Shown in pieces: positions 1 through 6,021 of a stretch of 7,082 nucleotides of DNA. The DNA is from Spirochaeta sp. (GTDB lineage: Bacteria > Spirochaetota > Spirochaetia > DSM-27196 > SLAA01): NCBI GenBank assembly GCA_020201015.1, contig JAIVHN010000178.1, forward strand, positions 1 to 7,082, read 5' to 3'. The position numbers and the translations under genes are program-made. Each line of letters starts with the position of its first letter. Position 1 is the first letter of the stretch. Under the pieces are notes generated by a model. It had not been told where the DNA came from, did not search any database, and saw only the letters and a program-made list of their open reading frames with translations.

Positions 1-374
1 CCCGCCAAGTAATCTCGCGCCAGATCCGGAGAGATAAAGGCGCTAAAGATAACATGAAAGAAAAGCCATGCAATACCAAACATGGTAAAAGGCTTGATAA
101 GCCAGTTAACAATCCACGTGACAAAGAGGCCAGCAGGATTCTTACCAACGTCTTTGATGCTCGCAAAATTGACCTTCATCATCATTGGGTAGATCATCAA
201 CCAGATCAAAACCGCAATGGGAATAGAAACCTCTGCGTATTCAAAGCGGCTGAGGACTTGAGGAATAATTGGCAGGAACTTTCCAATAGCGACCCCCGCC
301 ACCATACACAGTACGACCCAGAGAGTCAGGTTTTTTTCAAAGAAGCTGATTCCAGCTGTTTCTTCGTGCTTCAT
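1..374 (-). CDS. acr3: ACR3-family arsenite efflux permease, N-terminal part (cut by window edge)
   Basis: Reading the minus strand from the ATG at 374 gives 124 uninterrupted codons that run off the left edge. The N-terminus is short and polar and is followed by hydrophobic segments at about residues 16-34, 47-66 and 83-112. The stretch around residues 50-72 (SIPIAVLIWLMIYP, then KVNF) and the NWLIKP motif at 90-95 match the pattern of ACR3 permeases of the BASS superfamily. These are about 340-400 residues long and export arsenite (some also antimonite) from the cytoplasm. The conserved cysteine of the fourth helix would lie outside the window. An AAGGAT ribosome site at 385-390 sits 10 bases before the ATG and supports this start. 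The gene is divergent from a thioredoxin gene. No ArsR or ArsC gene is visible here. Family assignment is by eye from sequence pattern; another BASS-superfamily transporter is the main alternative. Confidence 0.88.
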   Translation of the reverse strand, partial: MKHEETAGISFFEKNLTLWVVLCMVAGVAIGKFLPIIPQVLSRFEYAEVSIPIAVLIWLMIYPMMMKVNFASIKDVGKNPAGLFVTWIVNWLIKPFTMFGIAWLFFHVIFSAFISPDLARDYLA

Positions 375-403
375 TGCTTTTCGTATCCTTATGCTTGTTG
401 CGC

Positions 404-433
404 GTTTAGCGGTACATTTCCTTCATGCTAAAC
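404..433 (-). other. Leader hairpin in the acr3 mRNA
   Basis: The predicted acr3 leader is about 75 bases long. It contains a perfect 7-bp inverted repeat, GTTTAGC (404-410) and GCTAAAC (427-433), with a 16-base loop. In the mRNA the loop carries AAGGAA and AUG, resembling a ribosome site. The hairpin is modest in strength and could be chance. Confidence 0.3.
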
Positions 434-452
434 AGCTATATGCTTTCACCTG

Positions 453-487
453 CATGCATAATATGCGTCATATTGCATGTATGTCAA
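453..487 (-). promoter_or_regulatory. acr3 promoter with overlapping palindromic operator
   Basis: On the minus strand a perfect TTGACA -35 (482-487) is followed after 18 bases by TATTAT (458-463), a strong sigma70-type promoter. An imperfect inverted repeat covers its spacer and -10: CATGCATAATATG (453-465) faces CATATTGCATG (469-479) across CGT (466-468), with a perfect ATATG/CATAT core. A repressor bound here would block RNA polymerase. Known ArsR/SmtB repressors of ars genes use A/T-rich imperfect palindromes in this position, so an ArsR-type regulator is the first guess. The regulator gene is not in the window. Confidence 0.7.
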
Positions 488-531
488 GTGTTTGTACCAG
501 CGAGCTTTTCGTATAACCTGTACGTGAAGCC

Positions 532-560
532 TTTACTTCCTCGGGCCGAAGGGTTACACT
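532..560 (+). promoter_or_regulatory. Likely thioredoxin promoter
   Basis: TTTACT (532-537) and TACACT (555-560) are separated by 17 bases and lie 39 bases before the thioredoxin ATG. The match to sigma70 consensus is moderate. An alternative -10, TATATA at 560-565, lacks a well-placed -35. This promoter is back to back with the acr3 promoter, whose -35 ends 44 bases away. Confidence 0.4.
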
Positions 561-598
561 ATATATGAAATAAATTATATGAAAGGAAGGGCATTATC

Positions 599-955
599 AT
601 GATAGAAGTACTCACTACCGAAGCATTCAAAGAAAAGGTGTTTAACTTTGATGAAAACACAGAGTGGAAGTTCGAAGGGCAGATCCCCGCGGTTGTAGAT
701 TTCTACGCCGACTGGTGTGGTCCATGCAAGATGGTTGCACCAATTCTCGAAGAGCTGGCAGAAGAGTATGACGGCAAGATCAATATCTATAAGGTAGATA
801 CCGACAAACAGCAGGAACTTGCTCAGGCCTTCGGCATTCAGAGCATTCCGTCAATCCTGTTCATTCCGCTCGAAGAGCAACCCCAAATGGCTGCGGGTGC
901 GCTGCCTAAAGATGCCATGAAACAGGCAATTTCAGATGTTCTCAAGGTCGAGTAG
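599..955 (+). CDS. trxA: Thioredoxin
   Basis: This 118-residue cytosolic thioredoxin has the classic active site WCGPCK (C40, C43), the buried aspartate D34 in VVDFYADWC, and the cis-proline P84 in SIPS. It would reduce protein disulfides and be recharged by thioredoxin reductase, which is not in the window. The N-terminal extension of about 10 residues before the core (FNFDENTEWKFEG) resembles the thioredoxin subtype I associate with Bacteroidetes and spirochaetes. No signal peptide is present. The ATG is preceded by a strong AGGAAGGG site (584-591) with 7 bases of spacing. Because it is divergent from acr3, it may supply electrons to a thioredoxin-dependent arsenate reductase encoded elsewhere; that link is inference from position only. 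Two hairpins follow the stop codon, and the next gene has its own promoter, so this is probably a single-gene transcript. Confidence 0.95.
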   Translation: MIEVLTTEAFKEKVFNFDENTEWKFEGQIPAVVDFYADWCGPCKMVAPILEELAEEYDGKINIYKVDTDKQQELAQAFGIQSIPSILFIPLEEQPQMAAGALPKDAMKQAISDVLKVE

Positions 956-997
956 GCCTTACCCGAGTAAGCCTTAACTCAGACGTAGGCTCGCAAT

Positions 998-1047
998 TGT
1001 CTCGGCGCTTAAATCCGCCGAGACATCTCACCGGCAGATTTTGCCGG
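998..1047 (+). terminator. Tandem hairpins downstream of thioredoxin, no T run
   Basis: Two perfect inverted repeats lie close together. TGTCTCGGCG (998-1007) pairs with CGCCGAGACA (1016-1025) around an 8-base loop, and CCGGCA (1031-1036) pairs with TGCCGG (1042-1047) around 5 bases. A weaker pairing, CTTAC with GTAAG, lies just after the stop codon (about 957-970). None is followed by a T run on either strand, so a standard intrinsic terminator is not supported. Transcript 3'-end protection, Rho-dependent ending or a DNA-binding site are possible roles. Confidence 0.45.
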
Positions 1048-1064
1048 ACACCTCGCGTGAACAC

Positions 1065-1092
1065 TTGCGGGAATGGTAAAGCATGGTAGAAT
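1065..1092 (+). promoter_or_regulatory. Pyrophosphatase gene promoter
   Basis: TTGCGG (1065-1070) and TAGAAT (1087-1092) are separated by 16 bases, with an extended -10 TG at 1084-1085. Transcription would begin near 1099, leaving a leader of about 60 bases. The leader contains an imperfect hairpin at 1106-1126 (CTCGGATG against CATCGAG with one bulged G). Confidence 0.55.
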
Positions 1093-1160
1093 TATGGCTT
1101 GTGGTCTCGGATGTACCTACATCGAGTGAGCCCCTCATAGCCTGAGTTCGGAGTAACATC

Positions 1161-2804
1161 ATGAATACCATTTACGTTGCAGGACACAAAAACCCGGATA
1201 TGGACTGCACCTGTGCAGCAGTCTGTTACGCAGCACTTAAACAGCGCATTGATCCAAATAACACCTACATTCCTATTCGCAGCGGGCCCCTGAGCGCCCA
1301 AATTCGTGACGCCTTTGAGCTATCTGGAATTGCCTCTCCGGCCCACTACGACACTATCGCTCCGTCAGTGCGCCTTGTGACCCAGCCGGATTTTCCTAGC
1401 CTACACCCAGACGACCCAATGCTTGAAGCCTTTCGTGCAATTGAAACTCGAAGTGTAAGTGCGCTCCCTGTCATATGTCCTGACAACAGTTTTGTTGGTG
1501 TTATCGGCGTTAACGAGTTGATATCCTTTACCTTAGCCCAAAACCAGGATGGGCGTCCGAGCTATGACTTTTACGTAGCAAACTTCCAGAAAGTTTTGCC
1601 TGGTCAACTACTTCAACAAGGTAGCAGCGAACGGTTTTCCGCTCACATAATGACGGGATCAATGCCTTCCGAGACCGCCTTCGACTACTTGAATAGGTCT
1701 GAGAAAAAGCCGCTCCTTGTACTTGGTAACAGGACGGATATTATTCAGTTTGCGATTGACCACGAATTCCCGGCAGTAGTTGTCACCGGTGTTAAGAACA
1801 CCTCGGACATCGATGTGGACTTTAGTTCATATAAGGGTGCTGTTTTTATTTCCGAGATCGACAGTATTGAAACAATTCGCCTGTTACGCTTGAGTTCGCC
1901 GGTGCGCACGATTATGGATACCGAAGTGCCGCATGTGGAGGCCTCGACGCTCTTCGATAAGGCCAAGAAGGACCTCATCAACTCCACCTATCGTGGCCTC
2001 CCGGTATTTGACGCAGGAAAGTTCATAGGCATGATTAGTCGTCGTTCCTTCATTGAACGCCCGCGCCCCAAGCTCATTATGGTTGACCACAACGAGGTTT
2101 CCCAAGCGGTGGGCGGAGCAGTAGATGCTGAGATTCTGGAAATTGTCGACCACCACCGGCTTGCGCCGCCCTCAACAACGGAACCGATAGCGGTCACCAC
2201 TCGCGTCGTGGGCAGCACATGTACCTTAGTGTATATAGAGTTCGCAACGCACGGTCTTGCAGTAGAGGAAGATATCGCAATACTGCTCTTGTCCGGAATT
2301 GTGTCGGACACCGTCAACCTTCAGTCGCCCACCACTACCGAGGCAGACCGTCGCGCCATACATCGCCTGGAGACCGTAACCGGTATCTCGGCAAGCGAGC
2401 ACGCACAACGCCTCTTCTCGCAAATCACGGCCATGGAAAACCGTGATGCCAAGGAAATTGTTCTGGCCGACTTCAAACAATATGAACACGCAGGGAGAAC
2501 TGTGGGAATTGGTCAAGTGGAGGTAACAACCTTAACCGACTCAGACACCTACGTACCCCGTTTACAGGAAGCTGTCGTGGCGGTTGCTCAAGAGAGCCAG
2601 CTTGACTGGGCGTTATTACTCGTCACGGACGTAATCAAACGCAACAGCTTGCTGCTAACCAGTGGCTTCAAGGACGGTGAGAAGGCACTCACCTACGAGA
2701 GAATTGACGAGAACACCTTTGACCTTCCCGGAGTGCTGTCGCGAAAGAAGCAGCTCTTGCCGGAGGTAATGCGGGTACTCGACGAGGCCAAAGAGGCAGG
2801 CTGA
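1161..2804 (+). CDS. ppaC: Manganese-dependent inorganic pyrophosphatase (family II) with CBS-DRTGG regulatory insert
   Basis: This 547-residue cytosolic enzyme splits pyrophosphate into two phosphates, pulling biosynthetic reactions forward. The metal-binding residues of family II enzymes are all present: H9, D13 and D15 in GHKNPDMD, D309 in the VDHN motif, H331 and H332 in VDHH, and D383 in VSDT. The SRKKQ substrate-binding motif of the DHHA2 domain is at 527-531. The DHH domain (about 1-65 and 303-400) is interrupted by a first CBS repeat (about 68-127), a DRTGG-like domain (about 130-245) and a second CBS repeat (about 247-300). DHHA2 fills about 415-545. The length matches the DRTGG form of CBS-pyrophosphatases (about 550). 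In characterised members AMP and ADP inhibit through the CBS pair, ATP can activate, and diadenosine tetraphosphate strongly activates DRTGG-containing forms. The DRTGG signature itself is weak here (NRTDIIQ and VVVTGV). GGAG at 1150-1153, 7 bases before the ATG, fixes the start. The convergent gap to the next gene (2805-2889) shows no intrinsic terminator. Confidence 0.96.
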   Translation: MNTIYVAGHKNPDMDCTCAAVCYAALKQRIDPNNTYIPIRSGPLSAQIRDAFELSGIASPAHYDTIAPSVRLVTQPDFPSLHPDDPMLEAFRAIETRSVSALPVICPDNSFVGVIGVNELISFTLAQNQDGRPSYDFYVANFQKVLPGQLLQQGSSERFSAHIMTGSMPSETAFDYLNRSEKKPLLVLGNRTDIIQFAIDHEFPAVVVTGVKNTSDIDVDFSSYKGAVFISEIDSIETIRLLRLSSPVRTIMDTEVPHVEASTLFDKAKKDLINSTYRGLPVFDAGKFIGMISRRSFIERPRPKLIMVDHNEVSQAVGGAVDAEILEIVDHHRLAPPSTTEPIAVTTRVVGSTCTLVYIEFATHGLAVEEDIAILLLSGIVSDTVNLQSPTTTEADRRAIHRLETVTGISASEHAQRLFSQITAMENRDAKEIVLADFKQYEHAGRTVGIGQVEVTTLTDSDTYVPRLQEAVVAVAQESQLDWALLLVTDVIKRNSLLLTSGFKDGEKALTYERIDENTFDLPGVLSRKKQLLPEVMRVLDEAKEAG

Positions 2805-2889
2805 AACCAGGCAAAAGCAAGAAAGGAACAAGAAGATTTCGCGGAAGCGGTTGCATCTCGCGGTGGAATTAGTTAAACCACAACGATGT

Positions 2890-4563
2890 TCACAACTCAT
2901 CTCCAAGCAGCTCGCGAAGGCGCTCAAACTGAAGTGGCCTTCCAAAAAAGTAGCCCTGCACAATGCTACAGCCCATGCTTCGAGCAATGTCGAGTTCCCC
3001 CTGCCCGGATACCCCCTCAAGAATTATTTCTTTGTCTCGCGCCCGTACTCCCTGGATAATTCCCGCCAAGTAACGCTGCTCTCTCTCCGAGTCGGCAATA
3101 CCCTCCACAAAACTCCTGTCAATCTTGACACCGTGAGCAGGAAGTGACTTTAACAACGCCAGCGAAGACTGGCCAATTCCGAAATCGTCAATCCATAGTA
3201 AAACGCCAGCCTCTTCTAAAGCAGCGACGCGCGCCGGTAAAAGAGCAGGATCTTCTTGTATCGACATACTCTCGGTTAGCTCTAGACGCAGTCCATGCGG
3301 ATTGGGGCTACCAGCCGCTGATAAAGCCGCTCGGACAATTTCCGGTAACTCAGGATCCATGAATCCGACAGCACTCATGTTTGCCGAAAGCACTACGTCG
3401 GGAAACTCTGCCTGCAGTTCTTTCAGTGCAAGGCAAACATTGAACAACACCCACTTATCCACCGAGCGCACAACTAGCGTCTCTTCGGCTAAGCCAAGAA
3501 AATCTACAGGCTGCAGAAGCCCCCGAGAAGGATGTTCCCAACGAATCAAGGCTTCCGCCCCTATAAGTCGCGGCTGCTTGCCGCGGATATCGGCAAGCGG
3601 TTGATACACCAGGCGGAACTCGTGCGCCTCAAAGGCCTGCCGCAGCTCTGAATAGAGCTGGCTTCGCTGGAGCGCGCGCTCATGGAGTTCCCGGTCATAG
3701 AAAAGGAAAGAAAATCCCCTTTCCTCGGCCTCAACACACGCGGAGTTTGCTTGTTGAACCAACGTGTTAGGATCGTGCGTGTCTGTCGGGAACACCGATA
3801 TGCCGATATGTGCGGTAATAGCGATCTCGCCCGCCTGAAACCTATATGGCACCGCGACAGCGTCACATATCTTTTCGGCTGGCATCGTGGCATCGGCAAC
3901 CCTTTCAATCTCGGTGAGCAATACAACAAAGTTCGTACTATTAAAGCGGAATACAAAGTCACTTGAACGCAGACATTCGGTAACACGGATCGCGGTGTTC
4001 TCTAATAACACGTCGCCAATCTGATGACCAGATGTTCGGTTAATACTCTTGAAATTGTGGAGACTTACAAAAAACAGAACTCTGTTTGCAGTTGGGGCCG
4101 TCCGCCCTGCCTGCGAGAGCTGCTGTGCCAGAGTTATTTCGAGGGTCCTGCGATTGTACAGTCCTGTAAGCCTATCGCGGTACTCATAGTCTGCGAGTCT
4201 GGCCTCAGTCTCACTTTGGACCGTAATATCCTGCGAGAAAACCAGCACGTGTGTTATCTCGTTTCCGTTTTCACGGTACGGATGAAAGTTAACCCGCATG
4301 TGCTTCTGTAGGGCACCAAAGACAAAGGTGTCGATATACTCGACAGCTTCACCCCCAAGACAGGCAGTTATTTTCGGGAGAATATATTCGTGAAACCGCT
4401 CGGTACCCCAGACTTCCTCGACACTGCGGCCCAGAAGTTCGCCCTTACTTTTACCAAGCTGGCGACAGTAGCTGTCGTTCACGAGCTGGTAGTGATAATC
4501 TCGGTCTATGAGGGTAATGTAGTCGCGTGAAAGATCAACAATTGTTTGATACGCATCGCCCAT
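2890..4563 (-). CDS. PAS-GGDEF-EAL protein; probable cyclic-di-GMP phosphodiesterase with degenerate GGDEF
   Basis: This 557-residue protein has no membrane segment or signal peptide and so is probably cytosolic. Residues 1-115 form a PAS sensor domain (ITLIDRDYHYQLVNDSYCRQLG, then HVLVFSQDIT). Residues 125-290 form a GGDEF domain that starts normally (DRLTGLYNRR) but has NSTNF at 208-212 in place of GGDEF and SLHNFKSINR in place of the usual DLDxFKxIND, so the metal-binding acids are lost and cyclase activity is unlikely. Residues 298-550 form an EAL domain with the known catalytic set intact: E337 (EAL), N395, E431, D459-D460, K480, E516 and Q536. It should hydrolyse c-di-GMP to pGpG, perhaps with the dead GGDEF domain acting as a GTP or c-di-GMP sensor, as in some family members. 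The second glutamate of the usual EGVE is serine (519). AAGGA at 4570-4574 lies 6 bases from the ATG. The gene shares a 63-base divergent region with the hydrolase-OsmC gene. Confidence 0.93.
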   Translation of the reverse strand: MGDAYQTIVDLSRDYITLIDRDYHYQLVNDSYCRQLGKSKGELLGRSVEEVWGTERFHEYILPKITACLGGEAVEYIDTFVFGALQKHMRVNFHPYRENGNEITHVLVFSQDITVQSETEARLADYEYRDRLTGLYNRRTLEITLAQQLSQAGRTAPTANRVLFFVSLHNFKSINRTSGHQIGDVLLENTAIRVTECLRSSDFVFRFNSTNFVVLLTEIERVADATMPAEKICDAVAVPYRFQAGEIAITAHIGISVFPTDTHDPNTLVQQANSACVEAEERGFSFLFYDRELHERALQRSQLYSELRQAFEAHEFRLVYQPLADIRGKQPRLIGAEALIRWEHPSRGLLQPVDFLGLAEETLVVRSVDKWVLFNVCLALKELQAEFPDVVLSANMSAVGFMDPELPEIVRAALSAAGSPNPHGLRLELTESMSIQEDPALLPARVAALEEAGVLLWIDDFGIGQSSLALLKSLPAHGVKIDRSFVEGIADSEREQRYLAGIIQGVRARDKEIILEGVSGQGELDIARSMGCSIVQGYFFGRPLQFERLRELLGDEL

Positions 4564-4572
4564 GTGACATCC

Positions 4573-4617
4573 TTACCTTGCTTGTTCATTGCCGTATATA
4601 AAAAACTGCGTTATCAT
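4573..4617 (+). promoter_or_regulatory. Divergent promoter region, hydrolase-OsmC side
   Basis: Two overlapping plus-strand promoters can be drawn. TTACCT (4573-4578) with TATATA (4595-4600), spacer 16, would give a leader of about 20 bases. TTGCCG (4589-4594) with TATCAT (4612-4617), spacer 17, would start transcription only about 3 bases before the ATG at 4627. The TATATA block is symmetric and could also serve the minus-strand PAS-GGDEF-EAL gene, for which I see no convincing -35. Sequence alone does not decide between them. Confidence 0.4.
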
Positions 4618-4626
4618 AGGCACATA

Positions 4627-5823
4627 ATGGGAACACAACACGCTACTTTTGAAACATACACTGGCGAGCGGGTGAACGGCAATCTCGACTGGCCCGACCA
4701 ACAGTCAGTTACTCGTTACGCACTTCTTAGTTATGATACTGACGGATCCGTCGGGGCCGGTGTGCTTCGTCGTCTTATTTCCGGTCTCAACAAATCTGGA
4801 ACGGCGGTACTCAGTGTCGACGCTGGTCATGACGGCGGAGCAGAGGTGTTCAGCGCCGCTGCGGCGTATCTTCTACGCAGCACCGGCAAAAAACCAACTG
4901 TCGTTATTGCTCACGGCGGAGCTGGCGAAGCCGGTGCCACAGCAGCCGGGCAGATCTCGGGGCTCCAGGGACTCGCCCTGCTCAACTCGAGCTTACGGGC
5001 TCAATCAGTCCCCTCCGGTGAAATTGCGAATGCCGAAGGGGAACCAGTCTCGGTCTGCTTGCTCCACGCTCCCACCAATGATGTCGTTTCTTTTTCACAC
5101 GCCGAGGAGCTCTTCGCGGGGCTTGCTCATCCCAAGAGCTTCTTTCCACTTGGAGCAGGCGGGCACGCAGTAGAAGGGAATGATGCCGCGCTTGCAGCCG
5201 GAATCATCGGCGCATGGGCCGCCGGTATACGTACTCGGCATCGGAAAGCGGCGCATTCGCGTACGACGTCTGATCATGCCGGTGGGTCCGACGGGGCCAC
5301 AAAGGGCGAGGGAGCCACGCCACCCCACGCAGCCGGAGGAGTGAGTCCGAACTGGATTTCGGAACGCGAAGGCTTCCCGGTTGCGGGCCGTATAGGCCGT
5401 GACCACTACCGGGCGGAAATTCTGTCTGCTGGGCACCAACAGACTGCGGATGAGCCGGAGTCTGTCGGAGGCAAAGACCTTGGTCCTGGGCCTTTCGACT
5501 ACCTTCTCTCCGGGCTTGCTGCATGTACGGTTATGACGCTGCGCATGTATGCCGACCGCAAGGAGCTACCCTTGGAAGGTGTCGATGTTTACTTGAGACA
5601 CTCCCAAAGACCTGCCGAGGAGCTTGGTATTGACCCGGAGCAAGCCAAGGAGCTTCGCGGCAAAGCGAACTACATAGAGATCGAGATTGAACTCACCGGT
5701 GATCTCAGTCAGGAACAGCAAACAAGACTGCTGGAAATTGCCCATAAGTGTCCCGTGCATCGTGCCCTTATCAGCCCGACCAAGATCGATATTCGACCCG
5801 GTAACTCAACAAATTCTTCGTAG
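4627..5823 (+). CDS. Alpha/beta-hydrolase-OsmC fusion with degenerate hydrolase domain
   Basis: From the ATG at 4627 this is a 398-residue fusion. An ATG at 4546 is in frame but lies inside the divergent gene, its extra 27 residues fit no domain, and it overlaps the promoter. Residues 5-200 align by pattern to the alpha/beta-hydrolase half of known bifunctional hydrolase-OsmC proteins (VNGNLDWP, LAHPKSFFPL, a late histidine H180). The nucleophile elbow, normally GHSLGG, reads AHGGAG (95-100), with G97 replacing serine, and the acid position of HSPxD is asparagine (N151), so esterase activity is unlikely. Residues 203-240 are a polar, Gly/Ala/His-rich linker. Residues 242-392 are an OsmC domain with GPGPFDYLLSGLAACTVMTL (C300) and KCPVH (C375), the peroxidatic and resolving cysteines of organic hydroperoxide reductases. 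No signal peptide is seen. The predicted role is thiol-dependent reduction of organic peroxides, with the hydrolase half perhaps binding substrate. Only a weak AGG (4618-4620) precedes the start. Confidence 0.9.
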   Translation: MGTQHATFETYTGERVNGNLDWPDQQSVTRYALLSYDTDGSVGAGVLRRLISGLNKSGTAVLSVDAGHDGGAEVFSAAAAYLLRSTGKKPTVVIAHGGAGEAGATAAGQISGLQGLALLNSSLRAQSVPSGEIANAEGEPVSVCLLHAPTNDVVSFSHAEELFAGLAHPKSFFPLGAGGHAVEGNDAALAAGIIGAWAAGIRTRHRKAAHSRTTSDHAGGSDGATKGEGATPPHAAGGVSPNWISEREGFPVAGRIGRDHYRAEILSAGHQQTADEPESVGGKDLGPGPFDYLLSGLAACTVMTLRMYADRKELPLEGVDVYLRHSQRPAEELGIDPEQAKELRGKANYIEIEIELTGDLSQEQQTRLLEIAHKCPVHRALISPTKIDIRPGNSTNSS

Positions 5824-5830
5824 ATGTGTA

Positions 5831-5981
5831 ACCAATAGACGTCACAGTGGTTTATTGGGTAGAGAGTGTGCCGAGACGGTCGGTGTTACCGGCAAGGAAG
5901 CAACTCTCTGGTTTTCCGCTTTGCGGCCTGGTTCTTCATGAGCCCCTCAGGTTTTCTACCTCCTTTCCTGAGGGGCTTTTT
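5831..5981 (+). ncRNA. Candidate structured small RNA or 3'-UTR-derived RNA ending at an intrinsic terminator
   Basis: The non-coding stretch after the OsmC stop codon can form a chain of hairpins. CCAATA (5832-5837) pairs with TATTGG (5853-5858). AGAGAGT (5861-5867) pairs with ACTCTCT (5903-5909) and encloses GTCGGT (5879-5884) with ACCGGC (5888-5893, one G-U pair). CCGC (5916-5919) pairs with GCGG (5923-5926). The 11-bp terminator stem follows. I recognise no known riboswitch or RNA family. I also see no convincing promoter just upstream, so the RNA may be released from the hydrolase-OsmC mRNA or may simply be its 3' UTR. Confidence 0.35.
5941..5981 (+). terminator. Intrinsic terminator after hydrolase-OsmC
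   Basis: A perfect 11-bp stem, AGCCCCTCAGG (5941-5951) with CCTGAGGGGCT (5967-5977), has a 15-base loop and runs directly into TTTTT (5977-5981). The T run is only on the plus strand, so it ends the hydrolase-OsmC transcript and not the convergent thioredoxin-domain gene. The loop contains ACCTCCTTT (5958-5966), identical to the anti-Shine-Dalgarno end of many 16S rRNAs. Confidence 0.92.
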
Positions 5982-6021
5982 GTGTCCTGAACTCGTTGTC
6001 ACCTCGTTGCCAACGATCGCA

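Noticed and set aside
409..426. Six-codon leader peptide frame in the acr3 5' UTR
   Set aside because: Minus-strand ATG AAG GAA ATG TAC CGC TAA has no ribosome site of its own and no attenuator-like codon run; best taken as chance.
54..431. Plus-strand open frame of 125 codons at the left end
   Set aside because: It is antisense to the acr3 coding region and its promoter leader, has no recognisable domain, and ends in low-quality residues. The minus-strand frame gives a clear ACR3 protein.
1988..2516. Several 75-109 codon frames on both strands within the pyrophosphatase gene
   Set aside because: They are shadows of the strongly supported pyrophosphatase frame, with no domain pattern or ribosome site.
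2805..2889. Possible terminator between the convergent pyrophosphatase and EAL genes
   Set aside because: Only 4-bp pairings such as CGCG/CGCG or GTGG/CCAC are present, with no T run after them in either direction.
3561..3986. A 141-codon minus-strand frame within the PAS-GGDEF-EAL gene
   Set aside because: It lies in a different frame of the same strand as a gene with clear domains throughout, and its residue pattern is not protein-like.
4546..4626. Upstream ATG giving the hydrolase-OsmC protein 27 extra residues
   Set aside because: The extension begins inside the divergent gene, covers the promoter elements, and has no family match; the family pattern starts after the ATG at 4627.
5889..5966. 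Minus-strand 17-codon frame (ATG at 5939) downstream of a perfect AAAGGAGGT
   Set aside because: The Shine-Dalgarno-like sequence is 18 bases from the ATG, too far, and is the complement of the terminator loop. The peptide has no recognisable feature.
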